Source: Bacteroidales bacterium
GTDB lineage: Bacteria > Bacteroidota > Bacteroidia > Bacteroidales > B18-G4
Assembly (NCBI GenBank): GCA_023132505.1
Contig: JAGLYE010000069.1
Location: 1-7,558, forward strand
Length of the DNA stretch: 7,558 nucleotides
Reading direction: 5' to 3'
The notes under the pieces are model-generated. The model ran no database searches. It was not told the DNA's origin and worked only from the letters and a program-made list of their open reading frames with translations. This document shows, in pieces, positions 1 to 6,503 of the stretch (positions are counted from its first letter, which is position 1; each line of letters begins with the position of its first letter). A program made the translations under genes and the position numbers.

Positions 1-1097
1 CCACCGACCATCACAGCCGTTTTCCCGGGGATGATCACAAAGTTAGTCCCTCCCCCGGCTGATTTCCAGCTAAAATCAGCGATGGATTTATAATTATTCA
101 CATTATCGGTGAAGTTAAACCCATAAAAATTGATCTTCGATCCATTCCCAAAATGAAATGAAAGCTTGCCATAGAGATCGAGGTAGTTGAAAGGAAGTCC
201 ATCTTCATCTACATAATCATAAAATATCTTTGAGGACTGCGCCAGGTATGAATTTTTTGCAGAGAACACGAATGATGAGCTCGACCCTCCTTGTTCCTTT
301 TGCTTTGCCAGCGGGCCTTCTATCATGACTTTAGCTCCAAATGTACTGGCACCAACCTTACCGGCAAATCGTTTCTTATTTCCATCCCGGGTTGTGATAT
401 CCATAATGGAGGATATTCTTCCACCATATTCTGCTCCAAAGCCACCAGTATAAACGTCTGCATTTCTCAGAATATCGGTATCAAAAACTGAGAAAAGCCC
501 AATAGAATGAAAGGGATTATAGATGATCATACCATCCAGGAGCACCTTATTCTGAATAGGGGAGCCGCCCCTGATATAAAGCTGTCCGCCCTGGTCACCG
601 GTAAAAACAACTCCCGGGAGCACCTGTAAATACTGTGCAAGGTCGGCTTGCCCACCAATGGAAGGAATCGCTGTGATCTCCTTGGGTGTAACCTTGTTCA
701 CTGAGGTTTGAGTCTCTGTTCGTGCTTCCTGTCGTTCCGCCGAAATATTCACTACATCCAGCGTTACCGATCTCTTCTGCAGAAACAGGTTTTTACTAAT
801 TATCTCGTCGGCTTTCACCTCTACTTCCATCGAAAGTGAATCGTAACCAAGATAAGTTACCATCAGTGTATATAGACCGGGGGGAATCCTGGAAATAACA
901 TACAATCCGTTTACATCCGAAGATGAGCCATAGGTGGTTCCCTTGAGGTAAACATTCGTAAAAATGACAGGCTCACCGGTTTCTTCTTCGTATATAGAAC
1001 CACGGATGATACCTGTTTGGGCAAAGGATTCTCCGACTACGATCAAAGTGAGAATCAGGCAGGACAACAAGTATGTAGTATAGGTGCGCAGCTTCAT
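1..1097 (-). CDS. TonB-dependent outer-membrane receptor, N-terminal part (3' end off the window)
   Basis: This reading frame starts at an ATG at 1097 and stays open to the left edge, giving 365 residues without a stop, so only the N-terminal part is present. Residues 1-26 form a Sec signal peptide (hydrophobic core TYLLSCLILTLIVVG, probable cleavage SFA|Q). Residues 29-105 fit a carboxypeptidase-regulatory-like beta-sandwich (GSIYEEETGEPVIFTNVYLK, then DVNGLYVISRIPPGLYTL). Residues 130-237 fit the TonB plug domain, with LPGV at 160-163, LYIRGG at 173-178, NKVLLDGM at 183-190 and GGFGAEYGGR at 218-227. The start of the beta-barrel follows. The family imports large or scarce substrates across the outer membrane using TonB-ExbBD energy. 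The CarboxypepD_reg extension is typical of Bacteroidota receptors. No SusD gene is visible, so a glycan role is not supported. It lies 71 bp downstream of a lipoprotein gene on the same strand, a probable partner. The substrate is unknown. Confidence 0.93.
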   Translation of the reverse strand, partial: MKLRTYTTYLLSCLILTLIVVGESFAQTGIIRGSIYEEETGEPVIFTNVYLKGTTYGSSSDVNGLYVISRIPPGLYTLMVTYLGYDSLSMEVEVKADEIISKNLFLQKRSVTLDVVNISAERQEARTETQTSVNKVTPKEITAIPSIGGQADLAQYLQVLPGVVFTGDQGGQLYIRGGSPIQNKVLLDGMIIYNPFHSIGLFSVFDTDILRNADVYTGGFGAEYGGRISSIMDITTRDGNKKRFAGKVGASTFGAKVMIEGPLAKQKEQGGSSSSFVFSAKNSYLAQSSKIFYDYVDEDGLPFNYLDLYGKLSFHFGNGSKINFYGFNFTDNVNNYKSIADFSWKSAGGGTNFVIIPGKTAVMVG

Positions 1098-1136
1098 GTT
1101 ATAAGTCTAAGAGGTCAAGCAATTTCTAGTGGCGTA

Positions 1137-1144
1137 CAAAAATA
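1137..1144 (-). promoter_or_regulatory. Candidate -7 box for the TonB-dependent receptor gene
   Basis: Read on the minus strand the bases are TATTTTTG, an exact match to the Bacteroidota -7 consensus TAnnTTTG, about 40 bp before the receptor start. No good TTTG -33 element is found at the usual spacing. An AT-only inverted repeat (AATAAA/TTTATT, 1145-1158) lies just upstream, directly after the stop of the lipoprotein gene, and is too weak to call a terminator. The receptor may therefore be transcribed on its own as well as by read-through. Confidence 0.4.
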
Positions 1145-1168
1145 AATAAAGTTTTATTACAATATACA

Positions 1169-2167
1169 TTAATGCCAATCTCCGTTGGAGTCAGCAAAAC
1201 GATGATAATAGAGGTGCCTTCCCCAGCTGATGGAATCAACAGTTCTTTTCTTCAGTTTCAAGCCAAAATAGGTATAATAATACTTGCTTCCGAAAATACC
1301 ATTCCCGTCATGCATGTTGGTATAATCCGGAAAAAAATGCGGATTTGTAGGTTGTTCATAAACCTGGATGAAATTTTGCAGTTCCTTGCCGGGCAGTGCG
1401 AGCATATAATCTACGCCCCTGGCCCTTCGCTTTATGTTCGGGTCAACGACAATTTTCTCAGAAAGATATTCATAATAAGCATCAAACAACTGGTAAGTCG
1501 TATCGTCATCAGCAATCGCCTTTAAAGGATCCATAGTAGGGACCCAGTCAACATACTTGTAATATGTTTCACCATCTTTATACTCCCAGTACAGGAACCG
1601 CATAATATAGTGTTCATGGTAGTATGGGTCCAGTGTTCCTTCATAATCAGGGATATATTCCGCAACATAATTAACCCTGTAAAAAGCCCGTTCCCAGTAA
1701 AAAGATTCTTCCGGTGTCACTTCACCCAAAACCGATGCCATACCCCATGCTTCCTTTCCGGTAATACGGTCAATCACACGTAGTTTATATTCGCAGTTTT
1801 TGTGAATAGGTATATTTGTTTTGTAAACACAATTGGATGCATTGGAAAAGAGACCGGGCTCTTTTTGTCTGTCAACGGGCTCATATTGAACAGTTTCTCC
1901 GGCAATCACACCACTTTCGTACTTCTCCAGAAACACATCAAAGGTATTCGGCGGATAATTCACAGAATCGTTCACCTGGGTATAATTGTATGGATCGTCG
2001 GTAGTTGAAAATCCCCGGTTGATCCTGATATACTGGGCCGTATCTTTGAGGTTGATCAGGCTATATACAATGGTGATCTCTTTCCATTCGGGCCTATCGA
2101 GGTCAGTTTCACAAGAGAAAGAAAACAATATGCTTATCATCAACAATATGGCAACGGTCTTTTTCAT
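1169..2167 (-). CDS. Putative outer-membrane lipoprotein, DUF4249-like
   Basis: The protein has 332 residues from the ATG at 2167. An upstream in-frame ATG at 2191 is less likely because the later one begins a clean lipoprotein signal, MKKTVAILLMISILFSFSC, with Cys19 as the expected lipidation site. The residue at -3 is Ser, so the lipobox is atypical, but -1 Ser is acceptable. Acidic residues follow the cysteine (CETDLD), which in some Bacteroidota marks export of lipoproteins to the cell surface. The mature part is rich in Tyr and Trp and predicted beta-strands. The N-terminal stretch (EITIVYSLINLKDTAQYIRI) and a C-terminal NMHDGNGIFGS motif resemble DUF4249-type lipoproteins that are often neighbours of TonB-dependent receptors. 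The family assignment is from memory and moderate. A role as surface accessory of the downstream receptor is inferred from adjacency. The gene could also belong to a related unnamed lipoprotein family. No clear Shine-Dalgarno sequence precedes it. Confidence 0.8.
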   Translation of the reverse strand: MKKTVAILLMISILFSFSCETDLDRPEWKEITIVYSLINLKDTAQYIRINRGFSTTDDPYNYTQVNDSVNYPPNTFDVFLEKYESGVIAGETVQYEPVDRQKEPGLFSNASNCVYKTNIPIHKNCEYKLRVIDRITGKEAWGMASVLGEVTPEESFYWERAFYRVNYVAEYIPDYEGTLDPYYHEHYIMRFLYWEYKDGETYYKYVDWVPTMDPLKAIADDDTTYQLFDAYYEYLSEKIVVDPNIKRRARGVDYMLALPGKELQNFIQVYEQPTNPHFFPDYTNMHDGNGIFGSKYYYTYFGLKLKKRTVDSISWGRHLYYHRFADSNGDWH

Positions 2168-2232
2168 GAGCAATATATTTAGGATGCACACAAAACCTTT
2201 ATCTTTGATCCGGACATCTTTTCTTCAACTCC

Positions 2233-2261
2233 TAAGATAAGATATTCCTTAAGATAAGATA
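2233..2261. repeat. 12-bp direct repeat pair upstream of the lipoprotein gene
   Basis: TAAGATAAGATA occurs at 2233-2244 and again at 2250-2261, a period of 17 bp. Each copy is preceded by CC plus one or two bases. The pair sits 66-94 bp upstream of the lipoprotein start at 2167 and about 40 bp past the cbpA stop. It could be a regulator-binding site or a simple low-complexity duplication. Nothing else in the 135-bp gap stands out; no hairpin terminator follows cbpA. Confidence 0.6.
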
Positions 2262-2302
2262 CAGGGAATCAGAAAACGGCCATAATCGTTCAGTTAAAGG
2301 CA

Positions 2303-3226
2303 TTAATTATTGTCGCGGAGCTTCTCAAATAAGACCTTTTCTTCTGGTTTAAGTTTTTCAGGAATTTTAATATATACCTTTATAAAAAGGTCGCCATCTA
2401 CAATAGCATGTGAATAATCAGGCATACCCATATTTTTGAGTCTGAACGTTTTACCGTTCTGAGTACCGGCCGGAACAGTGATATTTACAGGTCCTTTAAG
2501 AGTTTCAACACTTAGCTTTCCTCCAAGCACTGCCGTATAAAGGTCTGTTTCCACAGTGGTAAAAAGGTCATTCTTCTTTCTTTTGAATCTTGGGTCGGGC
2601 AGGATATTGATCATGATGTACAGGTCGCCGCTTTGCCCGCCGGTGGTACCTGAACCGCCTTTACCCTTCACCCTTAATCGTTGCCCGTCTTTAACCCCTT
2701 TGCCCACCTTCACCTTGATTGTATTGCCATCAATGTTGAGCATTCTTTCAGTGCCCCGGTATGCCTCCAGCATGGTCAGATCAAGTCTTGTTTTGTAATC
2801 CTTACCTCTTATGCTGCGTTTTTGTCTTGCCTGCTGTTCACCTCCTCCGTAACCGGCCCCGAAAAAAGTCTTAAAGAAATCAGAAAAGCCGCTTCCTCCC
2901 AAAATATCATCCAGATCTATCCCGTCGCCGGCAGATTGATAATATCCTCCATACTGCCCATGTCCAAACCCCTGGTTGGCGTATGCTCCATTTTTCTCAT
3001 AATGCTTCCAGTTCGCCCCCAGCTGATCGTACTTGCTTCTTTTATCGGGATTTCCTAAAACTTCATTAGCTTCGCTTATCTCCTTGAATTTCTCCTCTGC
3101 TTTGGCATCTCCCTGGTTCTTATCGGGATGGTATTTCATGGCAAGCTTCCGGTAAGCCTTTTTTATTTCAGCCTGGGAAGCCTTTTTGTTAACACCTAAT
3201 ATTTTATAATAATCTTTATAATCCAT
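2303..3226 (-). CDS. cbpA: CbpA-type DnaJ co-chaperone (J domain, no zinc finger)
   Basis: The protein has 307 residues, almost exactly the length of E. coli CbpA (306). Residues 1-70 form the J domain with the HPD motif at 33-35 (KYHPDK), which stimulates the ATPase of the Hsp70 partner DnaK. A Gly/Phe-rich linker follows (about 78-130, including GFGHGQYGG and FFGAGYGGG). Two C-terminal substrate-binding beta-domains follow (about 142-216 and 220-293, with GKGGSG at 188-193 and the domain II start KNDLFTTVE). The four CxxCxGxG zinc-binding repeats of true DnaJ are absent, so this is a class B J protein acting in the cytoplasm. The ATG at 3226 is fixed by the conserved start [12 protein letters not shown]. 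No Shine-Dalgarno sequence is evident. A cbpM modulator gene, often next to cbpA, is not in the window. The upstream gap of 111 bp has no CIRCE operator, so regulation by HrcA is not supported. Confidence 0.93.
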   Translation of the reverse strand: MDYKDYYKILGVNKKASQAEIKKAYRKLAMKYHPDKNQGDAKAEEKFKEISEANEVLGNPDKRSKYDQLGANWKHYEKNGAYANQGFGHGQYGGYYQSAGDGIDLDDILGGSGFSDFFKTFFGAGYGGGEQQARQKRSIRGKDYKTRLDLTMLEAYRGTERMLNIDGNTIKVKVGKGVKDGQRLRVKGKGGSGTTGGQSGDLYIMINILPDPRFKRKKNDLFTTVETDLYTAVLGGKLSVETLKGPVNITVPAGTQNGKTFRLKNMGMPDYSHAIVDGDLFIKVYIKIPEKLKPEEKVLFEKLRDNN

Positions 3227-3245
3227 ATGGAATAGGGCATATCAA

Positions 3246-3275
3246 CAATCATACCCTTGTACAAAAGCATGCAAT
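3246..3275 (-). promoter_or_regulatory. Candidate promoter of the cbpA-type gene
   Basis: On the minus strand ATTG (3275-3272) and TATGATTG (3253-3246) are separated by 18 bp, one mismatch each from the Bacteroidota elements TTTG and TAnnTTTG. The leader would be only about 10-15 nt. The -33 part lies next to a short inverted repeat, GCATG (3267-3271) and CATGC (3281-3285), with a 9-nt spacer. Confidence 0.3.
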
Positions 3276-3337
3276 TCTGACATGCAGTCGATGTAAAGGT
3301 CTTCAAAGATGTCAAATCTGTGTGTATAGGGCATTGC

Positions 3338-4240
3338 CTAATAACGAAGCACTCTCAGGCTGGAAATCCCGGAATTGAATTCTATTGTGATATTTTTTTC
3401 GGCAGATGAAAAATTCGGGCTTACGTATGTACTTTTGCTCACCTTATCAAAATCGGGCAGGTCTTTTGAAACCAGGAACGAATCTGTGTTAACCTCACAA
3501 GCCACCTCCTTTGGCACCTTGATCACAACGGACGAAACTCCGGTTTCAATGTTTACATCCAGGTTATCAGACAAACTTCCCAGTTTGATCTCAATTGAGG
3601 CAGCTCCGCCGTCGATGTGCAAGGTATTGATGATAAAAGGGGTCAGGTTCAGTTCTATATCGGCAGCTCCGGCATCAATGTCAATATCCCATACAAGATC
3701 AGGGTTAAGTTTTAATTCCACTGTGTGGGAACGGTATATATTGAATTGGTTCCGCTTACTTTTCGGCCCGATCCTTACATGCTGCCGCCTGTCCTCCAAG
3801 GTAGTACTAATATCATAGGCCCCCGAATCCCCAAAATGCTTGAAATCAACCAGCTGATCTGACGTTCCTGAAATCACGTAAGAACCTGCAACCGCATTCA
3901 GCTCAAGTAATGCAAATTCTGCGGAATCAATGCGTAATTCACTCTTGTTCGACTCAAACTGTTCACTTTTATGCCAATCTCCGATCCAAAGCCACCCTGA
4001 ATGCCATTTGCCCGGGTTATAATAGATCAGCAGCAGCATCACGAGGATGGCCAGGAATGAGGCGATCAGTTTATATAAGGATTTCACAGGTATAATCGAA
4101 ATACCCCATAATATCAATATTAAGGGCCAAAGGCTAAAGATGTCACGCCAGCTGAACCAGATAACATCAAATTTCTTTAAAAGGAATAGCACACCCAGCA
4201 AAATGAGGACTACACCCCAGAACAGGTTTTTGTATTTCAT
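3338..4240 (-). CDS. LiaF-like membrane protein with C-terminal beta-strand repeats
   Basis: The protein has 300 residues from the ATG at 4240. An open extension to 4354 exists, but it would overlap the end of the PspC gene and reads as cysteine-rich nonsense, whereas 4240 begins directly with a membrane segment. Three hydrophobic segments lie at about 5-22, 34-50 and 57-74. The first two match the LiaI/LiaF-type transmembrane module (FWGVVLILLGVLFLLKKF, then LWPLILILWGISIIP). After a Trp-rich linker (79-89), residues 104-300 are beta-rich. They contain repeated strands of the form hydrophobic-acid-x-G-h-x-x-h-x-h, at 186-198, 206-219, 228-241 and 285-297, followed in the third case by the LiaF C-terminal feature VPKEV. 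The LiaF family includes inhibitors of cell-wall stress signalling in Firmicutes; here no LiaRS-type partner is visible, so only an envelope-stress role is inferred. The gene follows the PspC-domain gene by 47 bp, probably in one operon. Confidence 0.85.
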   Translation of the reverse strand: MKYKNLFWGVVLILLGVLFLLKKFDVIWFSWRDIFSLWPLILILWGISIIPVKSLYKLIASFLAILVMLLLIYYNPGKWHSGWLWIGDWHKSEQFESNKSELRIDSAEFALLELNAVAGSYVISGTSDQLVDFKHFGDSGAYDISTTLEDRRQHVRIGPKSKRNQFNIYRSHTVELKLNPDLVWDIDIDAGAADIELNLTPFIINTLHIDGGAASIEIKLGSLSDNLDVNIETGVSSVVIKVPKEVACEVNTDSFLVSKDLPDFDKVSKSTYVSPNFSSAEKNITIEFNSGISSLRVLRY

Positions 4241-4287
4241 GATGAAGAGTTTTAGATTTGAACAGCAAGACCAATTTATGATCAGTA

Positions 4288-4743
4288 TTATTTTTTCCCA
4301 ACAAATGCATTTCGCAACAGCACAATCCCGATCACAATCAGTATTACCGGCCATAAATCACCAAAATTGATGCGCGGCACATAGCGGATCACAAGAAATA
4401 TCACACCAAGGGTGATCAATATCAGGCCCGCGATGAGGCTGCCATCATCTTTCTTTTTGAAGATAGGGTTTTGTTGTGTAAAATCGGGTCCCTTCCCGCC
4501 TTCCTGCGTTTTATTCTCTTCCATATTATTTGTATTTACATTTGTTGAAAGCTGATCATCGAGCGGAAGAACGACCCATAGGATGATATAAAGGATGACT
4601 CCTCCTCCACCAACCATAACCAGCAATATAAAAAGGATCCTTATCAAGGTCGGATCCATGTTGATTGATTGACCAATACCACTGGCTACACCACCGATCA
4701 TGCTGTCATGTTTACTGCGATATAATCCCGACCTTTTTTCCAT
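4288..4743 (-). CDS. PspC-domain membrane protein with a second LiaI/LiaF-like transmembrane hairpin
   Basis: With the ATG at 4743 the protein has 151 residues (MEKRSGLYRSKHDSMIGGVA...). Starts at 4749, 4758 and 4782 are in frame, but the PspC domain begins only after 4743, and a perfect -7 box at 4761-4768 would place the transcript start near 4755, so 4743 is preferred. Residues 3-62 form a PspC domain: GGVASGIGQSINMDPTLIRI, then a long hydrophobic stretch (35-60) ending in VVLPLD. A polar linker (63-100, rich in Asn, Gln, Glu and Lys) leads to a second hairpin with membrane segments at about 102-120 and 130-146 (WPVILIVIGIVLL). PspC proteins sit in the inner membrane and take part in phage-shock or related envelope-stress responses. 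No pspA, pspB or LytTR regulator is in the window. It is the first gene of the probable pair with the LiaF-like gene. Confidence 0.9.
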   Translation of the reverse strand: MEKRSGLYRSKHDSMIGGVASGIGQSINMDPTLIRILFILLVMVGGGGVILYIILWVVLPLDDQLSTNVNTNNMEENKTQEGGKGPDFTQQNPIFKKKDDGSLIAGLILITLGVIFLVIRYVPRINFGDLWPVILIVIGIVLLRNAFVGKK

Positions 4744-4760
4744 AATCATAATTTTCATAA

Positions 4761-4768
4761 CAAATATA
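4761..4768 (-). promoter_or_regulatory. Candidate -7 box of the PspC gene
   Basis: On the minus strand the bases are TATATTTG, an exact TAnnTTTG match, 17 bp before the preferred ATG at 4743. A TTTA lies upstream, but at only 16 bp spacing, so the -33 element is poor. That fits a promoter that needs an activator, possibly through the adjacent tandem repeats at 4768-4789. Confidence 0.5.
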
Positions 4769-4789
4769 CATCTTAAATACATCCTAAAT
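4768..4789 (-). repeat. Tandem 11-bp direct repeat abutting the PspC -7 box
   Basis: In the direction of pspC transcription the two units are ATTTAGGATGT (4789-4779) and ATTTAAGATGT (4778-4768). They differ at one base and are directly adjacent, so they repeat at about one helical turn. Looser relatives of the core lie further upstream on the plus strand (CATCCTTTAA at 4797-4806 and AATCCTAACA at 4818-4827). The location between the -7 and -33 positions suggests a protein-binding site, but no regulator can be named. Confidence 0.6.
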
Positions 4790-4945
4790 GCATATTCATC
4801 CTTTAAAAAATTAACATAATCCTAACATCAAAAAGTAATTCGCCAAAAATGTTGAGAAGATGCCGGCCTTTACCAGGTCTTTTCATAACCATCAGAACAG
4901 CAGTTGAGCGGTAGTGGATATATTTATTTTCGAGCTAAACAATGC

Positions 4946-4981
4946 TGTCAGTACTTTGTTTATGTAAAGGGATACCTGACA
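4946..4981 (+). repeat. Interrupted inverted repeat (possible hairpin) upstream of icd
   Basis: TGTCAG at 4946-4951 pairs with CTGACA at 4976-4981. A second short pairing, CTTT with AAAG, is possible inside, leaving an asymmetric bulge and an 8-9-nt loop. It would form in RNA only if icd has a distal promoter. There is no T-tract of terminator type after it. Confidence 0.35.
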
Positions 4982-4992
4982 AAACTGTTTTG
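4980..4992. repeat. 13-bp palindrome upstream of icd
   Basis: CAAAAC and GTTTTG flank a single central T, a perfect 6-1-6 inverted repeat about 108 bp before the icd start. Its size suits a small dimeric regulator, but no known operator matches it in my reading. Confidence 0.4.
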
Positions 4993-5040
4993 CCCGGTTC
5001 AGATTGAAAAGAAGCAATTTAGAAATATGTATAAATAGAT

Positions 5041-5057
5041 ATATGAAGATTTCATAT
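5041..5057. repeat. 17-bp palindrome, candidate operator at the icd promoter
   Basis: ATATGAA, a 3-bp GAT spacer and TTCATAT form a perfect 7-3-7 inverted repeat. It ends 42 bp before the icd start and 4 bp before the candidate -7 box at 5062-5069, so it would lie between the -33 and -7 positions. That placement suits a repressor or a Crp-like activator site, but the regulator is unknown. Confidence 0.5.
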
Positions 5058-5061
5058 CGAT

Positions 5062-5069
5062 GAATTTTG
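5062..5069 (+). promoter_or_regulatory. Candidate -7 box of the icd-gltA operon
   Basis: GAATTTTG differs from TAnnTTTG only at the first base and would give a leader of about 25 nt. The -33 position has no clear TTTG. The bases between here and the ATG are A/T-rich without a Shine-Dalgarno sequence, as is usual in Bacteroidota. Confidence 0.3.
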
Positions 5070-5099
5070 TAAATTAGCATGTTTTAATTAAAGATTAAT

Positions 5100-6464
5100 A
5101 TGGGAGAAAAAATCAGAATCTCAGACAATAAACTGTACGTCCCCGACCAACCGATAATACCTTTCATAGAGGGTGATGGCACAGGGCCTGACATCTGGGC
5201 AGCATCAGTCAGGGTGTTTGATGCTGCTATTGAAAAAGCCTATGGGGGTAAGCGTAAGATTGAATGGAAAGAAGTATATGCGGGTGAAAACGCTTTCAAT
5301 CGTTTCAATGACTGGCTCCCGCAGGAAACCATTGACGCATTTAATGAATACCTCGTTGGCATCAAAGGGCCTCTCACCACACCCGTGGGAGGTGGTATAC
5401 GTTCGCTTAATGTAGCTTTGAGGCAGATCCTCGACCTCTATGTATGTCTGAGACCGGTTAAATATATTAGCGGGGTTCCCTCTCCTGTAAAGAAACCTGA
5501 AGATGTGGATATAGTTATCTTCAGGGAGAATACCGAAGATATTTATGCCGGCATTGAATGGCAGGAAGGCAGTGCCGAGGTAAGAAAAGTTATTGATTTT
5601 ATCAGGAACGAAATGGGCATTGATAATATCCGTTTCCCGGAAACTTCGGGAATCGGCATAAAACCGATCTCAAAAGAGGGTTCTTACAGGCTTATCCGTG
5701 CTGCCATTGCCTATGCCCTTGAAGAAAACCGACGGTCAGTTACCTTGGTACATAAGGGCAACATCATGAAATTTACCGAAGGAGCCTTTAAGAACTGGGG
5801 CTACGAGCTGGCAATAAAAGAATTTCGCGGGCAGGTGGTCACCGAAAGGGAAAGCTGGATACTGGGTAATGTCGAGAGCAAGCCGGGGATCAGTGTTGAG
5901 GACAATGCTAAGCTAATCGAACCGGGGTATCATATGATGACCGATTCGCAAAAAGCCGCTGTTAGGTCTGAAGCAGAAGAAGGGCTGCAGCTCATTCCTA
6001 CCCACGGAGAAGGTAAGTGGAAAGAGATGCTCCTCATCAAAGATGCTATTGCAGACATTACCTTGCAACAGGTACTCACAAGAGCAGCCGAGTTTGACGT
6101 TGTAGCCACCATGAACCTGAATGGTGATTACCTGTCAGACGCTCTTGCTGCCCAGGTGGGTGGTATAGGGATTGCACCGGGTGCCAATATCAATTATGAA
6201 ACCGGGCATGCTATCTTTGAAGCAACCCATGGCACGGCACCTAAATATGCAGGTCTCGATAAGGTCAATCCCGGATCTGTGATCATATCAGGAAGCATGA
6301 TGCTTAAATATATGGGATGGCAAGAGGCCCACGACCTGATCTGGTCAGGACTCAAAAAAACCATCAGCCAGAAAAGGGTTACCTATGATTACCACCGGAT
6401 GATGGAAGGCGCTACACTTCTGAAATGCTCCGAGTTCGGCAATGCAATCATTGAAAATATGTAA
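5100..6464 (+). CDS. icd: Isocitrate dehydrogenase, NADP-dependent (EC 1.1.1.42)
   Basis: This 454-residue cytosolic enzyme oxidatively decarboxylates isocitrate to 2-oxoglutarate with NADP. It aligns along its length with E. coli Icd (416 residues). Substrate residues are present: Ser102, Asn104 and Arg108 in [13 protein letters not shown], then Arg118, Arg142, Tyr149 and Lys219. The metal-binding aspartates are Asp319, Asp343 and Asp347. The NADP-selecting residues are also kept: Lys382 and Tyr383 (HGTAPKY), Tyr429 and Arg433, so NADP rather than NAD is expected. Ser102 corresponds to the E. coli serine phosphorylated by AceK, but no aceK gene is seen here. The distance from Lys219 to Asp319 is 100 residues against 53 in E. 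coli, so a net 47-residue insertion lies at about 250-306. The frame is intact and the C-terminus ([15 protein letters not shown]) is canonical. The citrate synthase gene follows after 39 bp, probably in the same operon. Confidence 0.97.
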   Translation: MGEKIRISDNKLYVPDQPIIPFIEGDGTGPDIWAASVRVFDAAIEKAYGGKRKIEWKEVYAGENAFNRFNDWLPQETIDAFNEYLVGIKGPLTTPVGGGIRSLNVALRQILDLYVCLRPVKYISGVPSPVKKPEDVDIVIFRENTEDIYAGIEWQEGSAEVRKVIDFIRNEMGIDNIRFPETSGIGIKPISKEGSYRLIRAAIAYALEENRRSVTLVHKGNIMKFTEGAFKNWGYELAIKEFRGQVVTERESWILGNVESKPGISVEDNAKLIEPGYHMMTDSQKAAVRSEAEEGLQLIPTHGEGKWKEMLLIKDAIADITLQQVLTRAAEFDVVATMNLNGDYLSDALAAQVGGIGIAPGANINYETGHAIFEATHGTAPKYAGLDKVNPGSVIISGSMMLKYMGWQEAHDLIWSGLKKTISQKRVTYDYHRMMEGATLLKCSEFGNAIIENM

Positions 6465-6492
6465 AAAACACATTCCATACCAGGAATAAGTG

Positions 6493-6498
6493 AGGAGG
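6493..6498 (+). promoter_or_regulatory. Strong Shine-Dalgarno site of the citrate synthase gene
   Basis: AGGAGG lies 5 nt before the ATG at 6504 and fixes that start. Such a strong site is unusual here, since the other genes in the window have none, and may help translation of this second gene of the operon. A weak inverted repeat, ATTCC (6472-6476) and GGAAT (6483-6487), sits just upstream in the 39-bp gap. Confidence 0.75.
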
Positions 6499-6503
6499 AA
6501 ATA

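Larger units (their letters stand above)
4744..5099. other. Divergent intergenic region between the PspC and icd genes
   Basis: This 356-bp AT-rich stretch contains no convincing gene. It carries promoter signals for both flanking genes, the 11-bp tandem repeat near pspC, and three inverted repeats on the icd side. A 62-residue minus-strand open frame at 4892-5080 is AT-rich, lacks family features and is probably chance. A weak distal plus-strand promoter (GTTG at 4903-4906, 18 bp, TATTTTCG at 4925-4932) could give icd a leader of about 160 nt containing the hairpins, but the match is poor. The block 4830-4920 shows nothing recognisable. Confidence 0.7.

Noticed and set aside
1145..1158. AT-only inverted repeat followed by T-rich DNA after the lipoprotein gene
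   Set aside because: The stem has no G-C pairs, so a functional intrinsic terminator is unlikely.
2200..2207. Perfect plus-strand TATCTTTG box
   Set aside because: It points towards the 3' end of cbpA on the opposite strand, has no -33 partner and no gene downstream; an antisense transcript cannot be supported.
3232..3334. 9-bp direct repeat ATAGGGCAT at 3232-3240 and 3326-3334 around the cbpA upstream gap, like a target-site duplication
   Set aside because: There are no terminal inverted repeats or transposon-like features between the copies, so chance is the simplest explanation.
3227..3337. Possible CIRCE heat-shock operator before the co-chaperone gene
   Set aside because: No TTAGCACTC-N9-GAGTGCTAA pair is present; only a 5-bp GCATG/CATGC dyad is seen.
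3375..3818. 147-residue plus-strand open frame
   Set aside because: It is a shadow of the LiaF-like gene, whose minus-strand frame shows clear domains.
4241..4354. N-terminal extension of the LiaF-like frame, rich in cysteine
   Set aside because: It overlaps the end of the PspC gene, and a natural start with an immediate membrane segment exists at 4240.
4892..5080. 62-residue minus-strand open frame in the intergenic region
   Set aside because: It is AT-rich, has no ribosome site or recognisable domain, and overlaps the inverted repeats before icd.
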